From DAOPZC01 sp035353175 (GTDB lineage Bacteria; Verrucomicrobiota; Kiritimatiellia; RFP12; UBA1067), in NCBI GenBank assembly GCA_035353175.1, contig DAOPZC010000049.1, forward strand, positions 1 to 36,061: 36,061 nt of DNA, read 5' to 3'. The notes under the pieces were generated by a model, which worked only from the letters and a program-made list of their open reading frames with translations, did no database searches and was not told where the DNA came from. The position numbers were made by a program, and so were the translations under genes. Each line of letters starts with the position of its first letter. The stretch's first letter is position 1. Positions 23,415 to 30,598 of this stretch are shown in pieces.

Positions 23415-24194
23415 ATGCTTACGAAACGTATCATCCCCTGTCTGGACGTCATCAAGCGCCGCGTCACGAAAGGCGTGAAGTTCCAGAACAACGTCGACCT
23501 CGGCGATCCGATCGAAATGGCGGTGCGCTACTCCGACGGCGGCTGCGACGAACTGGTCGTCTACGACATCACGGCCTCCGCCGAACGCCGTCCCATTGAC
23601 ATAGAAATGGTGCGCGACGTGGCGCAGGCGATTCGCATCCCCTTCGCAGTGGGCGGCGGCATCTCGAGCGTCGCGGACATGTCGCGCGTGCTGCTCGCGG
23701 GCGCAGAAAAAATCTCGGTCAACTCGCTCGCGGTCAAAAAGCCCGCGATCATCGCCGAAGGGGCGCGCGCCTTTGGCGCGCAATGCATCGTGTTGGGCAT
23801 GGATCCGGTGGCGACATCCGACGCCGCCCACTGCCCCAGCGGCTATGAGGTCACCACGCACGGCTTCCGCGAGCGGACCGGCATGGACGCCGTGGAATGG
23901 GCCAAGCGCGCCGAGCAACTCGGCGCGGGCGAAATCGTGGTCAACTCGGTAGACGCGGACGGCACGCGCGCGGGCTTCGAACTCACGATCACGCGCCTGA
24001 TCGCAGAAGCCGTACGGGTCCCCGTCGTCGCTTCGGGCGGCGCGGGTTGCCCGGCGCACCTGCGCGACGCCTTCAACATTGCCCATGCGGATGCCGCCAT
24101 CGTAGCCGGCATGATCCATACCGGCGAGCACACGATCGAGCGGATCAAGCGCGAGCTGTTCGCGGACGGCGTGCCTGTCCGCATGCACTGGTAA
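23415..24194 (+). CDS. hisF: Imidazole glycerol phosphate synthase, cyclase subunit
   Basis: Uses the ammonia from HisH to close the imidazole ring, giving imidazole glycerol phosphate and AICAR. The (beta/alpha)8 barrel has 259 residues with both catalytic aspartates: Asp11 in RIIPCLDV and Asp130 in IVLGMDPVA. Phosphate-binding loops VGGGISS, NSVDADGT and ASGGAGCPAH are intact. The usual HGGR before the second half reads HGFR, a mild variant. It lies 6 bases after hisH with no ribosome site of its own, so translation is probably coupled. It faces the minus-strand GH2 gene with 68 bases between the stops and no clear terminator. Confidence 0.96.
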   Translation: MLTKRIIPCLDVIKRRVTKGVKFQNNVDLGDPIEMAVRYSDGGCDELVVYDITASAERRPIDIEMVRDVAQAIRIPFAVGGGISSVADMSRVLLAGAEKISVNSLAVKKPAIIAEGARAFGAQCIVLGMDPVATSDAAHCPSGYEVTTHGFRERTGMDAVEWAKRAEQLGAGEIVVNSVDADGTRAGFELTITRLIAEAVRVPVVASGGAGCPAHLRDAFNIAHADAAIVAGMIHTGEHTIERIKRELFADGVPVRMHW

Positions 24195-24262
24195 CGGGCG
24201 GCGCGGACGGCCCCGCCTCGTTCTCTCCGCCTTCGGCCACGGGCGGACTCGCCCCGGCCGCG

Positions 24263-26596
24263 TCACTTTTTCGCCGCGGCCATCATCTGCATCAGATTGC
24301 GCTTCTCCTGCCACGTATCGCGCAGAGAGCCGATGCGGATGAGTTGGCGGAACTGATCGAGTTTGATGCGTGACGAGGGCGTGATGCGCACGCGGAACGG
24401 CTTCTCCGGCTCCAGGCAGAAGAAATTGTCGTCGTACCGCGCATCCAGCCCCTCAAGCGAGATCCACACCCACAGCGCCGGGTGGTGGCTCGTCAGCGTA
24501 ACCGCAAACGAGTTATCGTCCCAGTTGCGGATCTCCGCCCGCATGCGGGGGGGCAGAGAGGTCAACTCCCGCCACGCGCAGAAAGGCACGATGTTCCACG
24601 CCAGCTGGTTTCCCTGCTCATCGAGCAGGTAGAGCCACATTAGGAGGTTCGACGCTCCAACCTTACGCAGGGCGTCCGCGACCTTCACCGTCGTCGGCTT
24701 CTCTTGGGAAGCCGGCGACAGCGAGACCTTCTTTGTGCCCTCAGCCAACACCGACCCCTCCATCTGGGTCACGCGCCACTGAATCTCGCCCTTGAACGGC
24801 TTGACGCCGTCGTTGACAGCAAACACGTCGACCGTTCCCGTGTCGACGCGGTATCTGCCGAAGAGGGTCAGCGACGCGAAGAAACGCCGCGCCATGTAGT
24901 GTAACGCTTTCCAGCGGCCTTCGAAATCCACCGACGACGGGCTGCACCCCGGCCAGCAGTCGTTGAAATGCCAAAACATGAACCCCGCCGCCGCCGCGTC
25001 GTCCGTCCGGACCTGCGTGATCTGGCTCTTCACGGCCAAACCTTGTTGGATCTGGCTCAGCCACAGAACGTTCTCAAATCCCGAGGGCAGCAGGAACTGG
25101 TCCAGAAACGCGTCGTAGATCCGCTTGGCGCCGTCGCCCGGCGCCACATGAAACAGGCAGGCCGGGTGCGAGACGTTGCGCTCCTCCTCGTTCAGATAAC
25201 CGGCCACAATCCGCGGCTCGGGATAAGACGGCAGGGTCCGATACTCCGGCACACTCATCCCCAGGGAGAACGGGACATGCGGCGTGGGCGGGAGATACGG
25301 CCGATCGGGATCAAGCGATTGCGCCAACGCGGCCGCCTGCCGCGCATACGCCGCATCGGATCCCGTCCCGTCCCCATCGCCGCCGCACCACATCACCACG
25401 CAGGGATGGTGCCGCACACGCTGCACCGCACACCGAACTTCCCGCTCGAAAGCGGCCAACGCCACGTCGGCCGGGATCGCAGGGGAAACGTCGGCATGCA
25501 TCATGTCTTGCCAAACGCAAATGCCGTATTCGTCGCACAGATCATAGAACGCGTCACTCTCGTACACGCCGCCGCCCCAGACGCGCAGGCAGTTCATATT
25601 GGCAACCGCGGCAGCCTTCACCAGGCGCGCATATTCCACGCGCGTCAGGCGGGCGACGTACAGATCTGCCGGCAGCCAACTCGCCCCTTTCAGGAAGATG
25701 GCGTGACCGTTGATAAAGAATCGGCGGGACTTGCGGCCGTTCGCTTCGCCAGCCTCCAGGCGGAACTGCCTCAGGCCGATCCGGCGCGAGACATGTTCGT
25801 GACAGGTCCGTCCCGCCAGAACATCGACCGTCACCTCGTACAGCGGCTGTTCTCCCATCCCCGCCGGCCACCAGAGTTGAGGGTTCTTGATATTGAGGTG
25901 CAGGGTCGTCTGGTCCTTCGCGAGAATATCGCGGGCCTCGTGCAGGATGTTCCCCTTATAGCAGACGCGCACCAAGACCTCCAAATGCTGGTCGGGGTGA
26001 TACCGCTCGGCCAACACCGAGACGTCCAGCCCCACAACCCCGCCCGCGGAGAAATCCTGACGAATCAGAACGTCTTTCACACGCACGCTGGAGAAGGCCA
26101 GAACCGAGACGCCACGCCAGATGCCTGCCGTCGGCGATGCGGGGCGGCCCCCGCCCGCAGACGCAGAGGGCAAACACCGGACAGCGCCGCCGTCGCACAC
26201 GCCGTCCCGGCCCGCCGGAACAAACGTCACCGTCAACCTGTTCTTGCCGGCTTTGACAAGCGACTTGACTTCGAACTCCACAGCCTCGAACGCGTCAGAG
26301 TTTTTACCCAAAACCGTGTCGTTCAAGCTAATGGAGGCGCACGTATCCAGACCGTCAAACCGCAACACCACGCTGTCGAACGCGGAAAAGTCCTCGGAAA
26401 CAAATAGCTTTTCGTACACCCACTCGCAGGAGGCAACCCACGCGACACTTTCCAAGTTTCTTCGGGGAAAGGGGTTCTCGATTTCAAGCGACGCCAACAG
26501 ATCTGCGTGGACACAGCCCGGCACCTGAGCCGGAATGCTCTTCTTTGACCCCGCCTTATGCACACTCCACTCACCCGACAAATCGATTCTTCTCAT
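24263..26596 (-). CDS. GH2 beta-mannosidase-like protein lacking both catalytic glutamates (probable pseudoenzyme)
   Basis: A 777-residue protein with the domain order of GH2 beta-mannosidases: sugar-binding jelly roll (about 5-175; VPGCVHADLLASLEIENPF, WVYEKLFV), Ig-like domain (about 180-280), TIM barrel (about 280-580; FFINGHAIFLKGASWLPADL, NCLRVWGGGVYESDAFYDLC, GICVWQDMMHA) and C-terminal beta domains. The acid/base motif, normally WCGGNE, reads Trp403-C-G-G-D-G-D, with Gly408 in place of Glu. The nucleophile motif, normally SEFGMQS, reads S-L-G-M-S at 444-448, with no Glu. The two sites are only 37 residues apart against about 93 in known enzymes, so part of the barrel is deleted. The frame is otherwise open and the fold segments well kept (FMFWHFNDCWPGCSP, RWKALHYMARRFF). 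There is no signal peptide. The ATG at 26596 was chosen over a TTG at 26620. Confidence 0.85.
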   Translation of the reverse strand: MRRIDLSGEWSVHKAGSKKSIPAQVPGCVHADLLASLEIENPFPRRNLESVAWVASCEWVYEKLFVSEDFSAFDSVVLRFDGLDTCASISLNDTVLGKNSDAFEAVEFEVKSLVKAGKNRLTVTFVPAGRDGVCDGGAVRCLPSASAGGGRPASPTAGIWRGVSVLAFSSVRVKDVLIRQDFSAGGVVGLDVSVLAERYHPDQHLEVLVRVCYKGNILHEARDILAKDQTTLHLNIKNPQLWWPAGMGEQPLYEVTVDVLAGRTCHEHVSRRIGLRQFRLEAGEANGRKSRRFFINGHAIFLKGASWLPADLYVARLTRVEYARLVKAAAVANMNCLRVWGGGVYESDAFYDLCDEYGICVWQDMMHADVSPAIPADVALAAFEREVRCAVQRVRHHPCVVMWCGGDGDGTGSDAAYARQAAALAQSLDPDRPYLPPTPHVPFSLGMSVPEYRTLPSYPEPRIVAGYLNEEERNVSHPACLFHVAPGDGAKRIYDAFLDQFLLPSGFENVLWLSQIQQGLAVKSQITQVRTDDAAAAGFMFWHFNDCWPGCSPSSVDFEGRWKALHYMARRFFASLTLFGRYRVDTGTVDVFAVNDGVKPFKGEIQWRVTQMEGSVLAEGTKKVSLSPASQEKPTTVKVADALRKVGASNLLMWLYLLDEQGNQLAWNIVPFCAWRELTSLPPRMRAEIRNWDDNSFAVTLTSHHPALWVWISLEGLDARYDDNFFCLEPEKPFRVRITPSSRIKLDQFRQLIRIGSLRDTWQEKRNLMQMMAAAKK

Positions 26597-26637
26597 CTGC
26601 GCTCTTTCGCTTATTTCCAAAACGTCAACTGCCCAGA

Positions 26638-26666
26638 ATTGTCGCAGACGGCCAAGCGAAAGTCAA
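26638..26666 (-). promoter_or_regulatory. Sigma-70-type promoter of the GH2-like gene
   Basis: On the minus strand, TTGACT (26666-26661), a 17-bp spacer and GACAAT (26643-26638). Both hexamers, the spacer length and several flanking bases match the hisH promoter. Confidence 0.5.
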
Positions 26667-26697
26667 CCCGCCTGATAGCGATTCATGCGGTTTCACC

Positions 26698-26727
26698 TTG
26701 CGGCAGATTCCCGCAGTGGTTTATACT
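26698..26727 (+). promoter_or_regulatory. Sigma-70-type promoter of the Gfo/Idh gene
   Basis: TTGCGG (26698-26703), an 18-bp spacer and TATACT (26722-26727, five of six consensus bases). Start near 26734, giving a leader of about 75 nt. Confidence 0.5.
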
Positions 26728-26809
26728 TTTGCCAATCATCGTATGAGATGGCGTACGGTGGGACCCACGGAGGTTTTTCCGCATCATACACTGAAGACGG
26801 ATGATAGTT

Positions 26810-27940
26810 ATGACCAAGTTGAAAGTAGGCATGATCGGCGGCGGCGGCGGTTTCTTCGGAAAAGTCCACCAGCGTGCGATTTCTCTCGACGCCACGCGCG
26901 AAGTCGTCGCCGGCGCGCTCCATCAGGACCCAGCGCTCAGCGCGAAGTTCGCCGATGAGTGGGGCGTCAAAGGCTACACCGACTATAAGTCCATGATCGC
27001 GGACTGGAAGGCCGGCACGCTCGAGCTCGACTACGTAACCATCGTCACCCCGAACTTTCTCCATGCCGAGCAGGCGCTCGCCTGCATCAACGCCGGACTG
27101 CCCGTGCTCTGCGAAAAGCCGATGTGCTATACCCTCGCCGAGGCCGAGGCGCTCAAGAAGGCGGTCAAGACGCACAAGAAAGTGCCCTTCGCCCTTTCGC
27201 ACACCTACACCGGCCATCCGCTTATGATGCTGGCGCGGGAGCTCATCAAGCAGGGCAAGATCGGCAACATCCGCAAGATCGAGACCTATTACAATCAGGG
27301 CTGGCTCGCGACTCTCCTCGAGAAGACCGGACAGCAGCAGGCCTCCTGGCGCACAGACCCCAAGAAGTCCGGCATCTCCGGCTGCGGCGGCGACATCGGC
27401 ACCCACGCCCTCGTCAACGCCCTCTGGACCACCGGCCTCGGCCTGAAGTCCGTCTCGGCGCTCCTCACCGCCATCCCCGGACGCCAGTTGGACGATGACT
27501 TCAACGTCTTCGGCAAGCTCTCCAACGGCGGCACGCTCGTCCTCCTCGCCTCGCAGATCGCGATCGGCCACAAGAACGACACCGGCTTCCGCATCTACGG
27601 CGACAAGGGCTCGCTCGAGTGGTACCAGGAGCGCGCCGAGGAGCTCCAGTACTTCGACGGCACCACGCGCGTAACCTACTTCCAGAACGCGCCCACCGCC
27701 GAGGTCCCGGACGTCATCAAGTCCTACGGCCGCATCCCCGCGGGCCACCACGAGGACTTCCTCGAGGCGCTGGCCAACCTCCACACCTCGCTGGAGCGAA
27801 AAGTCCGCGTAATCAAGGGCGAGAAGAACGTCCCGCCCTCCTACGACCACCCCGGCGTGGACGAAGGCGTGCTCGGCATGAAGTTCCTCAAAGCCGCCGT
27901 CGAAAGCTCGAAGAAAAAGGGCGCCTGGACAAAAGTCTAA
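26810..27940 (+). CDS. Gfo/Idh/MocA-family oxidoreductase
   Basis: NAD(P)-dependent sugar or cyclitol dehydrogenase-type enzyme of 376 residues, cytoplasmic. The N-terminal Rossmann fold starts at KVGMIGGGGGFFGKVHQRAI; VTIVTPNFLHAEQALACINA is followed by the family hallmark GLPVLCEKPMCYTLAEAE with the conserved EKP lysine. The C-terminal domain has the active-site segment SGCGGDIGTHALVNALWTTG (Asp and His of the D-x3-H motif) and GFRIYGDKGSLEWYQE. The ATG at 26810 gives the usual short N-terminus before the Rossmann strand; 26801 is an in-frame alternative with only a weak GAAG upstream. Being divergent from the GH2-like gene suggests glycan metabolism, but the substrate is unknown. It ends in its own terminator. 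Confidence 0.93.
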   Translation: MTKLKVGMIGGGGGFFGKVHQRAISLDATREVVAGALHQDPALSAKFADEWGVKGYTDYKSMIADWKAGTLELDYVTIVTPNFLHAEQALACINAGLPVLCEKPMCYTLAEAEALKKAVKTHKKVPFALSHTYTGHPLMMLARELIKQGKIGNIRKIETYYNQGWLATLLEKTGQQQASWRTDPKKSGISGCGGDIGTHALVNALWTTGLGLKSVSALLTAIPGRQLDDDFNVFGKLSNGGTLVLLASQIAIGHKNDTGFRIYGDKGSLEWYQERAEELQYFDGTTRVTYFQNAPTAEVPDVIKSYGRIPAGHHEDFLEALANLHTSLERKVRVIKGEKNVPPSYDHPGVDEGVLGMKFLKAAVESSKKKGAWTKV

Positions 27941-27962
27941 ACGCGCCGTGCAACAATCCGAT

Positions 27963-27992
27963 AAAACGGGCGGGGGTTCCCGCCCGTTTTTA
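27963..27992 (+). terminator. Rho-independent terminator after the Gfo/Idh gene
   Basis: A 12-bp stem (AAAACGGGCGGG with CCCGCCCGTTTT) around a 4-nt loop, ending in a T-run. It separates the dehydrogenase gene from the promoter of the U32 operon 15 bases on. Confidence 0.92.
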
Positions 27993-28006
27993 ATTTAAAA
28001 ATCCTC

Positions 28007-28035
28007 TTGCAGATCGCACGCCGTTCTGGTAATTT
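28007..28035 (+). promoter_or_regulatory. Sigma-70-type promoter of the U32/COG2509/HNH operon
   Basis: TTGCAG (28007-28012), a 17-bp spacer and TAATTT (28030-28035). The predicted start near 28042 leaves an untranslated leader of about 134 nt before the U32 ATG. Confidence 0.5.
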
Positions 28036-28041
28036 AAATTG

Positions 28042-28175
28042 TGCTGATTGGAAGAGTGTTTTTCTTTGTTTGTTGTCTCCATGTGTATCCCTAGTATCCC
28101 CCCAAGACCGGCTTGCAAAAGCCGGTCTTCTCTATTCACAATTGAATCGAGAGGTCGGAAGTCGAAATTCCACCC
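28042..28175 (+). ncRNA. Structured 5' leader (possible regulatory RNA) of the U32 operon
   Basis: A long leader with a pyrimidine/GT-rich first half, followed by a perfect 11-bp hairpin (AAGACCGGCTT at 28104-28114, loop GCAA, AAGCCGGTCTT at 28119-28129). A weaker hairpin follows at about 28130-28153 (CTCTATTC paired with GAATCGAG, one mismatch). The GCAA loop is a stable GNRA tetraloop. The hairpin is not followed by a T-run, so it is not a standard terminator. A GAGAGG at about 28149-28154 lies in the second hairpin, though about 20 bases from the ATG. I do not recognise a known riboswitch class. The start site is predicted only. Confidence 0.35.
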
Positions 28176-30596
28176 ATGCGCCCCGAAATCCTATCCCCCG
28201 CTGGCGGATTCGACGCCGCCCTGGCCGCCTTCCAATACGGCGCCGACGCGGTCTACCTCGGCCTGCCGCGCTTTTCGGCGCGCGCCGATGCGGACAACAT
28301 CACCCCGGAACGGCTCCGCACGTTACTCGCCTACGCGCGTTCCTTCAACCCGGGCAAAAAGATCTATGTCACGTTCAACACGCTCGTGCAGGACGCCGAA
28401 CTGCCGCAGGCGCTCGACACGCTCGACGAACTCGACAACCTGGCCCCGGACGGCGTGATCGTCCAGGACCTCGGCATTGCCCGCCTGATCCGCGAACGTT
28501 TTCCCCGACTCGCGTTGCACGCCAGCACCCAGTTGGCGGCGCATAACCTCGACGGCGTCCTCGCCCTCAAGACGTTCGGTTTCAGCCGCGTCGTCCTCGC
28601 GCGCGAGCTCACGCTCGACGAGATCCGCCACATCGTGCGCGAGAGTGGCGTCGAAATCGAAATCTTCGTGCACGGCGCGCTCTGCTACAGCTACAGCGGA
28701 CTCTGCCTCTTCTCCTCCCACACCGCCGGCCGCAGCGGCAACCGCGGCCGATGCGCCTACTGCTGCCGCGAGGCCTTCACCACAGACCACGGGACTGGCA
28801 CCTGCTACCCCTTTTCCATGAAGGACCTCGCGCTCGCCCCCATCCTCGACGCCGTGGCCGCCACCGGCGCGCACTCGCTCAAGATCGAGGGCCGCATGAA
28901 AAGCCCGCTCTACGTGGCCTGCGTCACGGACTATTATCGCCGGAAACTCGACGGCTGCCTCACCCCCGAGGAGGAACGCCTCCTGATCCAAGACCTTCAG
29001 ACCGTCTTCAGCCGTCCTTGGACATCACTCTACGCCGAAGGCCCGGATGTTCCCGCCGATTCGATCATCGATCCCATCGCCGTCGGCCACCGCGGCGCCC
29101 TGATCGGCCGTGTTGAAGCCGTGATCAGGGACCGCGACGGCACCCGCTGGTTGCGCTTCACTTCAGACCGCGCCCTTGAGAAACACGACGGGCTTCAGGT
29201 GGAACTGGAGGGCGGCGGCAAGCCGTTCGGATGCGCCATCGACGCCTTTCACGCCATCGGCAGCGCACGTCCGGCCATCACCCTCCCCGCGGGAAAGACC
29301 GTGGAGGTCGCCCTCCCCAAAGAGGACGTCCCCATGATCCCTCCGGGCACGCCGGTCTTCTGCTCAGCCTCCCAGGCGGTCCGCCGCCGCTATGCGATCC
29401 AAAGCCTCCGCGAATCGGCCCTGCCGTCAGGCCACCCCGTCTGCATCCGCGTCGCGCTCACGCCGGACGGCATCACGGCTCAGGCCGAGGCGTCCTTTGC
29501 GAAGAGCGGCGACATCCGGGCCGACGTGCATGTCCCCCTCGCCTTGACTCCTTCACGGCAGCCGGAGCAGACCGCGCCGGCCGTCCGCAAGGCCTTCGAA
29601 CGGCTCGGCGACACCGCATGGCGGCTTGACGCGCTCACCCTCGATGATCCTCAAGCCTGCTATGCGCCGCTCTCCAAACTCAACGAGGTCCGGCGTGCGG
29701 TGCTCGACAAGCTGGCCGCCGCATGGGCCGGTGCACGCGCCGACCGGTGCGCCGCGATCGCCGCCGAATGGGGGCTCGACACGCCGGCGTCCCCACACGG
29801 AGCGCCCGCCCCCGACCGTTGGTCGCTCAAACTGCGCTGCAACGCGCAATGCCTGCCACCGGACGCCTTTGGCGGAATCGACACCCTCGTGCTCGCGATC
29901 GGCCACCTGCCGTGTTCCAGCATCGAGCGGCATCTGGACCGCTGGTGTTCCGCCGTCGACCGGCCCCGCATCCGCCTGGCGCTTCCGCTCATCACCCGCG
30001 GAACCGAAACCGGCGTGCTGAAACGGACCCTCTCGACGCTTGCCGCCAACGGCTGGAATGAATGGGAATGCGCTGATCTTGCCGGACACCGCCTGCTGGC
30101 CGGACTGGGCGTGACGCCGGTCTCGGCCGACTGGAGCCTCTATGCGTTCAACCGCGTGGCACAGTCCGAACTTGCCCGCCTCGGCGTCGCCTCGCATGTC
30201 CTTTCCGCCGAGAACAGTCTCGACAACATCCGCGCCCTCGGCTTGGCACGGCGGGCCGCGCCCACCGCCGAGCTGATCGTCTATCAGCACACGCCGCTCT
30301 TCATTTCCGAAACCGCGCCGTGCCTGCCACAGGCGGAAAACGGCGAAGCGATCCCGCTCGTTAATCGCCGCGGAAGGGCCTTCACGGCTTTCCCGATCGA
30401 CCACCGCTGGGTCACCGTCCAGGTCATGCCCTTCTGCATCGCCGACCGGATCGCGGAAACCGGGCTCCGCGCGTTCCGCATCGACCTGTCGTGGTCGCCC
30501 GAGTCCGCCTGCACCGTTCCGCTGATTCAAACCGTCCGCAGCGGCCGCCTCCCGCCCGACACGCACAACGCCAATTTCGTACGGGGCCTCGCCTGA
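28176..30596 (+). CDS. U32-family protein with C-terminal DUF3656-like region (RlhA-like)
   Basis: A large U32 'peptidase' family protein of 806 residues. Members include E. coli RlhA (YdcP), which takes part in hydroxylation of 23S rRNA, and related tRNA or ubiquinone hydroxylation proteins, so RNA modification is more likely than proteolysis. The N-terminal barrel opens with RPEILSPAGGFDAALAAFQY, then GADAVYLG. The signature EIFVHGALCYSYSGLCLFSS (from about 162), followed by GRSGNRGRCAYCCRE, holds cysteines that bind an Fe-S cluster in relatives. KIEGRMKSPLYVACVTDYYR follows. The second half is the less conserved extension seen in long members. No good ribosome site precedes the ATG and no other in-frame start is possible (a stop lies at 28143). 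The next gene starts 2 bases after the stop. Confidence 0.9.
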   Translation: MRPEILSPAGGFDAALAAFQYGADAVYLGLPRFSARADADNITPERLRTLLAYARSFNPGKKIYVTFNTLVQDAELPQALDTLDELDNLAPDGVIVQDLGIARLIRERFPRLALHASTQLAAHNLDGVLALKTFGFSRVVLARELTLDEIRHIVRESGVEIEIFVHGALCYSYSGLCLFSSHTAGRSGNRGRCAYCCREAFTTDHGTGTCYPFSMKDLALAPILDAVAATGAHSLKIEGRMKSPLYVACVTDYYRRKLDGCLTPEEERLLIQDLQTVFSRPWTSLYAEGPDVPADSIIDPIAVGHRGALIGRVEAVIRDRDGTRWLRFTSDRALEKHDGLQVELEGGGKPFGCAIDAFHAIGSARPAITLPAGKTVEVALPKEDVPMIPPGTPVFCSASQAVRRRYAIQSLRESALPSGHPVCIRVALTPDGITAQAEASFAKSGDIRADVHVPLALTPSRQPEQTAPAVRKAFERLGDTAWRLDALTLDDPQACYAPLSKLNEVRRAVLDKLAAAWAGARADRCAAIAAEWGLDTPASPHGAPAPDRWSLKLRCNAQCLPPDAFGGIDTLVLAIGHLPCSSIERHLDRWCSAVDRPRIRLALPLITRGTETGVLKRTLSTLAANGWNEWECADLAGHRLLAGLGVTPVSADWSLYAFNRVAQSELARLGVASHVLSAENSLDNIRALGLARRAAPTAELIVYQHTPLFISETAPCLPQAENGEAIPLVNRRGRAFTAFPIDHRWVTVQVMPFCIADRIAETGLRAFRIDLSWSPESACTVPLIQTVRSGRLPPDTHNANFVRGLA

Positions 30597-30598
30597 AC

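Noticed and set aside
22791..24194. hisH-hisF as a WbuYZ-type amidotransferase pair for a surface sugar
   Set aside because: No polysaccharide genes adjoin, and all histidine-type catalytic residues (Cys79/His185/Glu187, Asp11/Asp130) are present.
24968..26407. 479-codon plus-strand frame across the GH2-like gene
   Set aside because: The GH2 fold motifs are all on the minus strand; this frame has no recognisable domain. Considered with care because the GH2 protein has lost its catalytic residues, but the fold signal is clear.
24263..26596. GH2 gene as a frameshifted pseudogene
   Set aside because: The frame is continuous for 777 codons with fold segments on both sides of the altered sites, so loss of catalysis within an intact protein fits better.
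26693..27850. 385-codon minus-strand frame across the Gfo/Idh gene
   Set aside because: Antisense shadow of a protein with intact Rossmann and EKP motifs.
28104..28129. Hairpin as a Rho-independent terminator
   Set aside because: No T-run follows on either strand.
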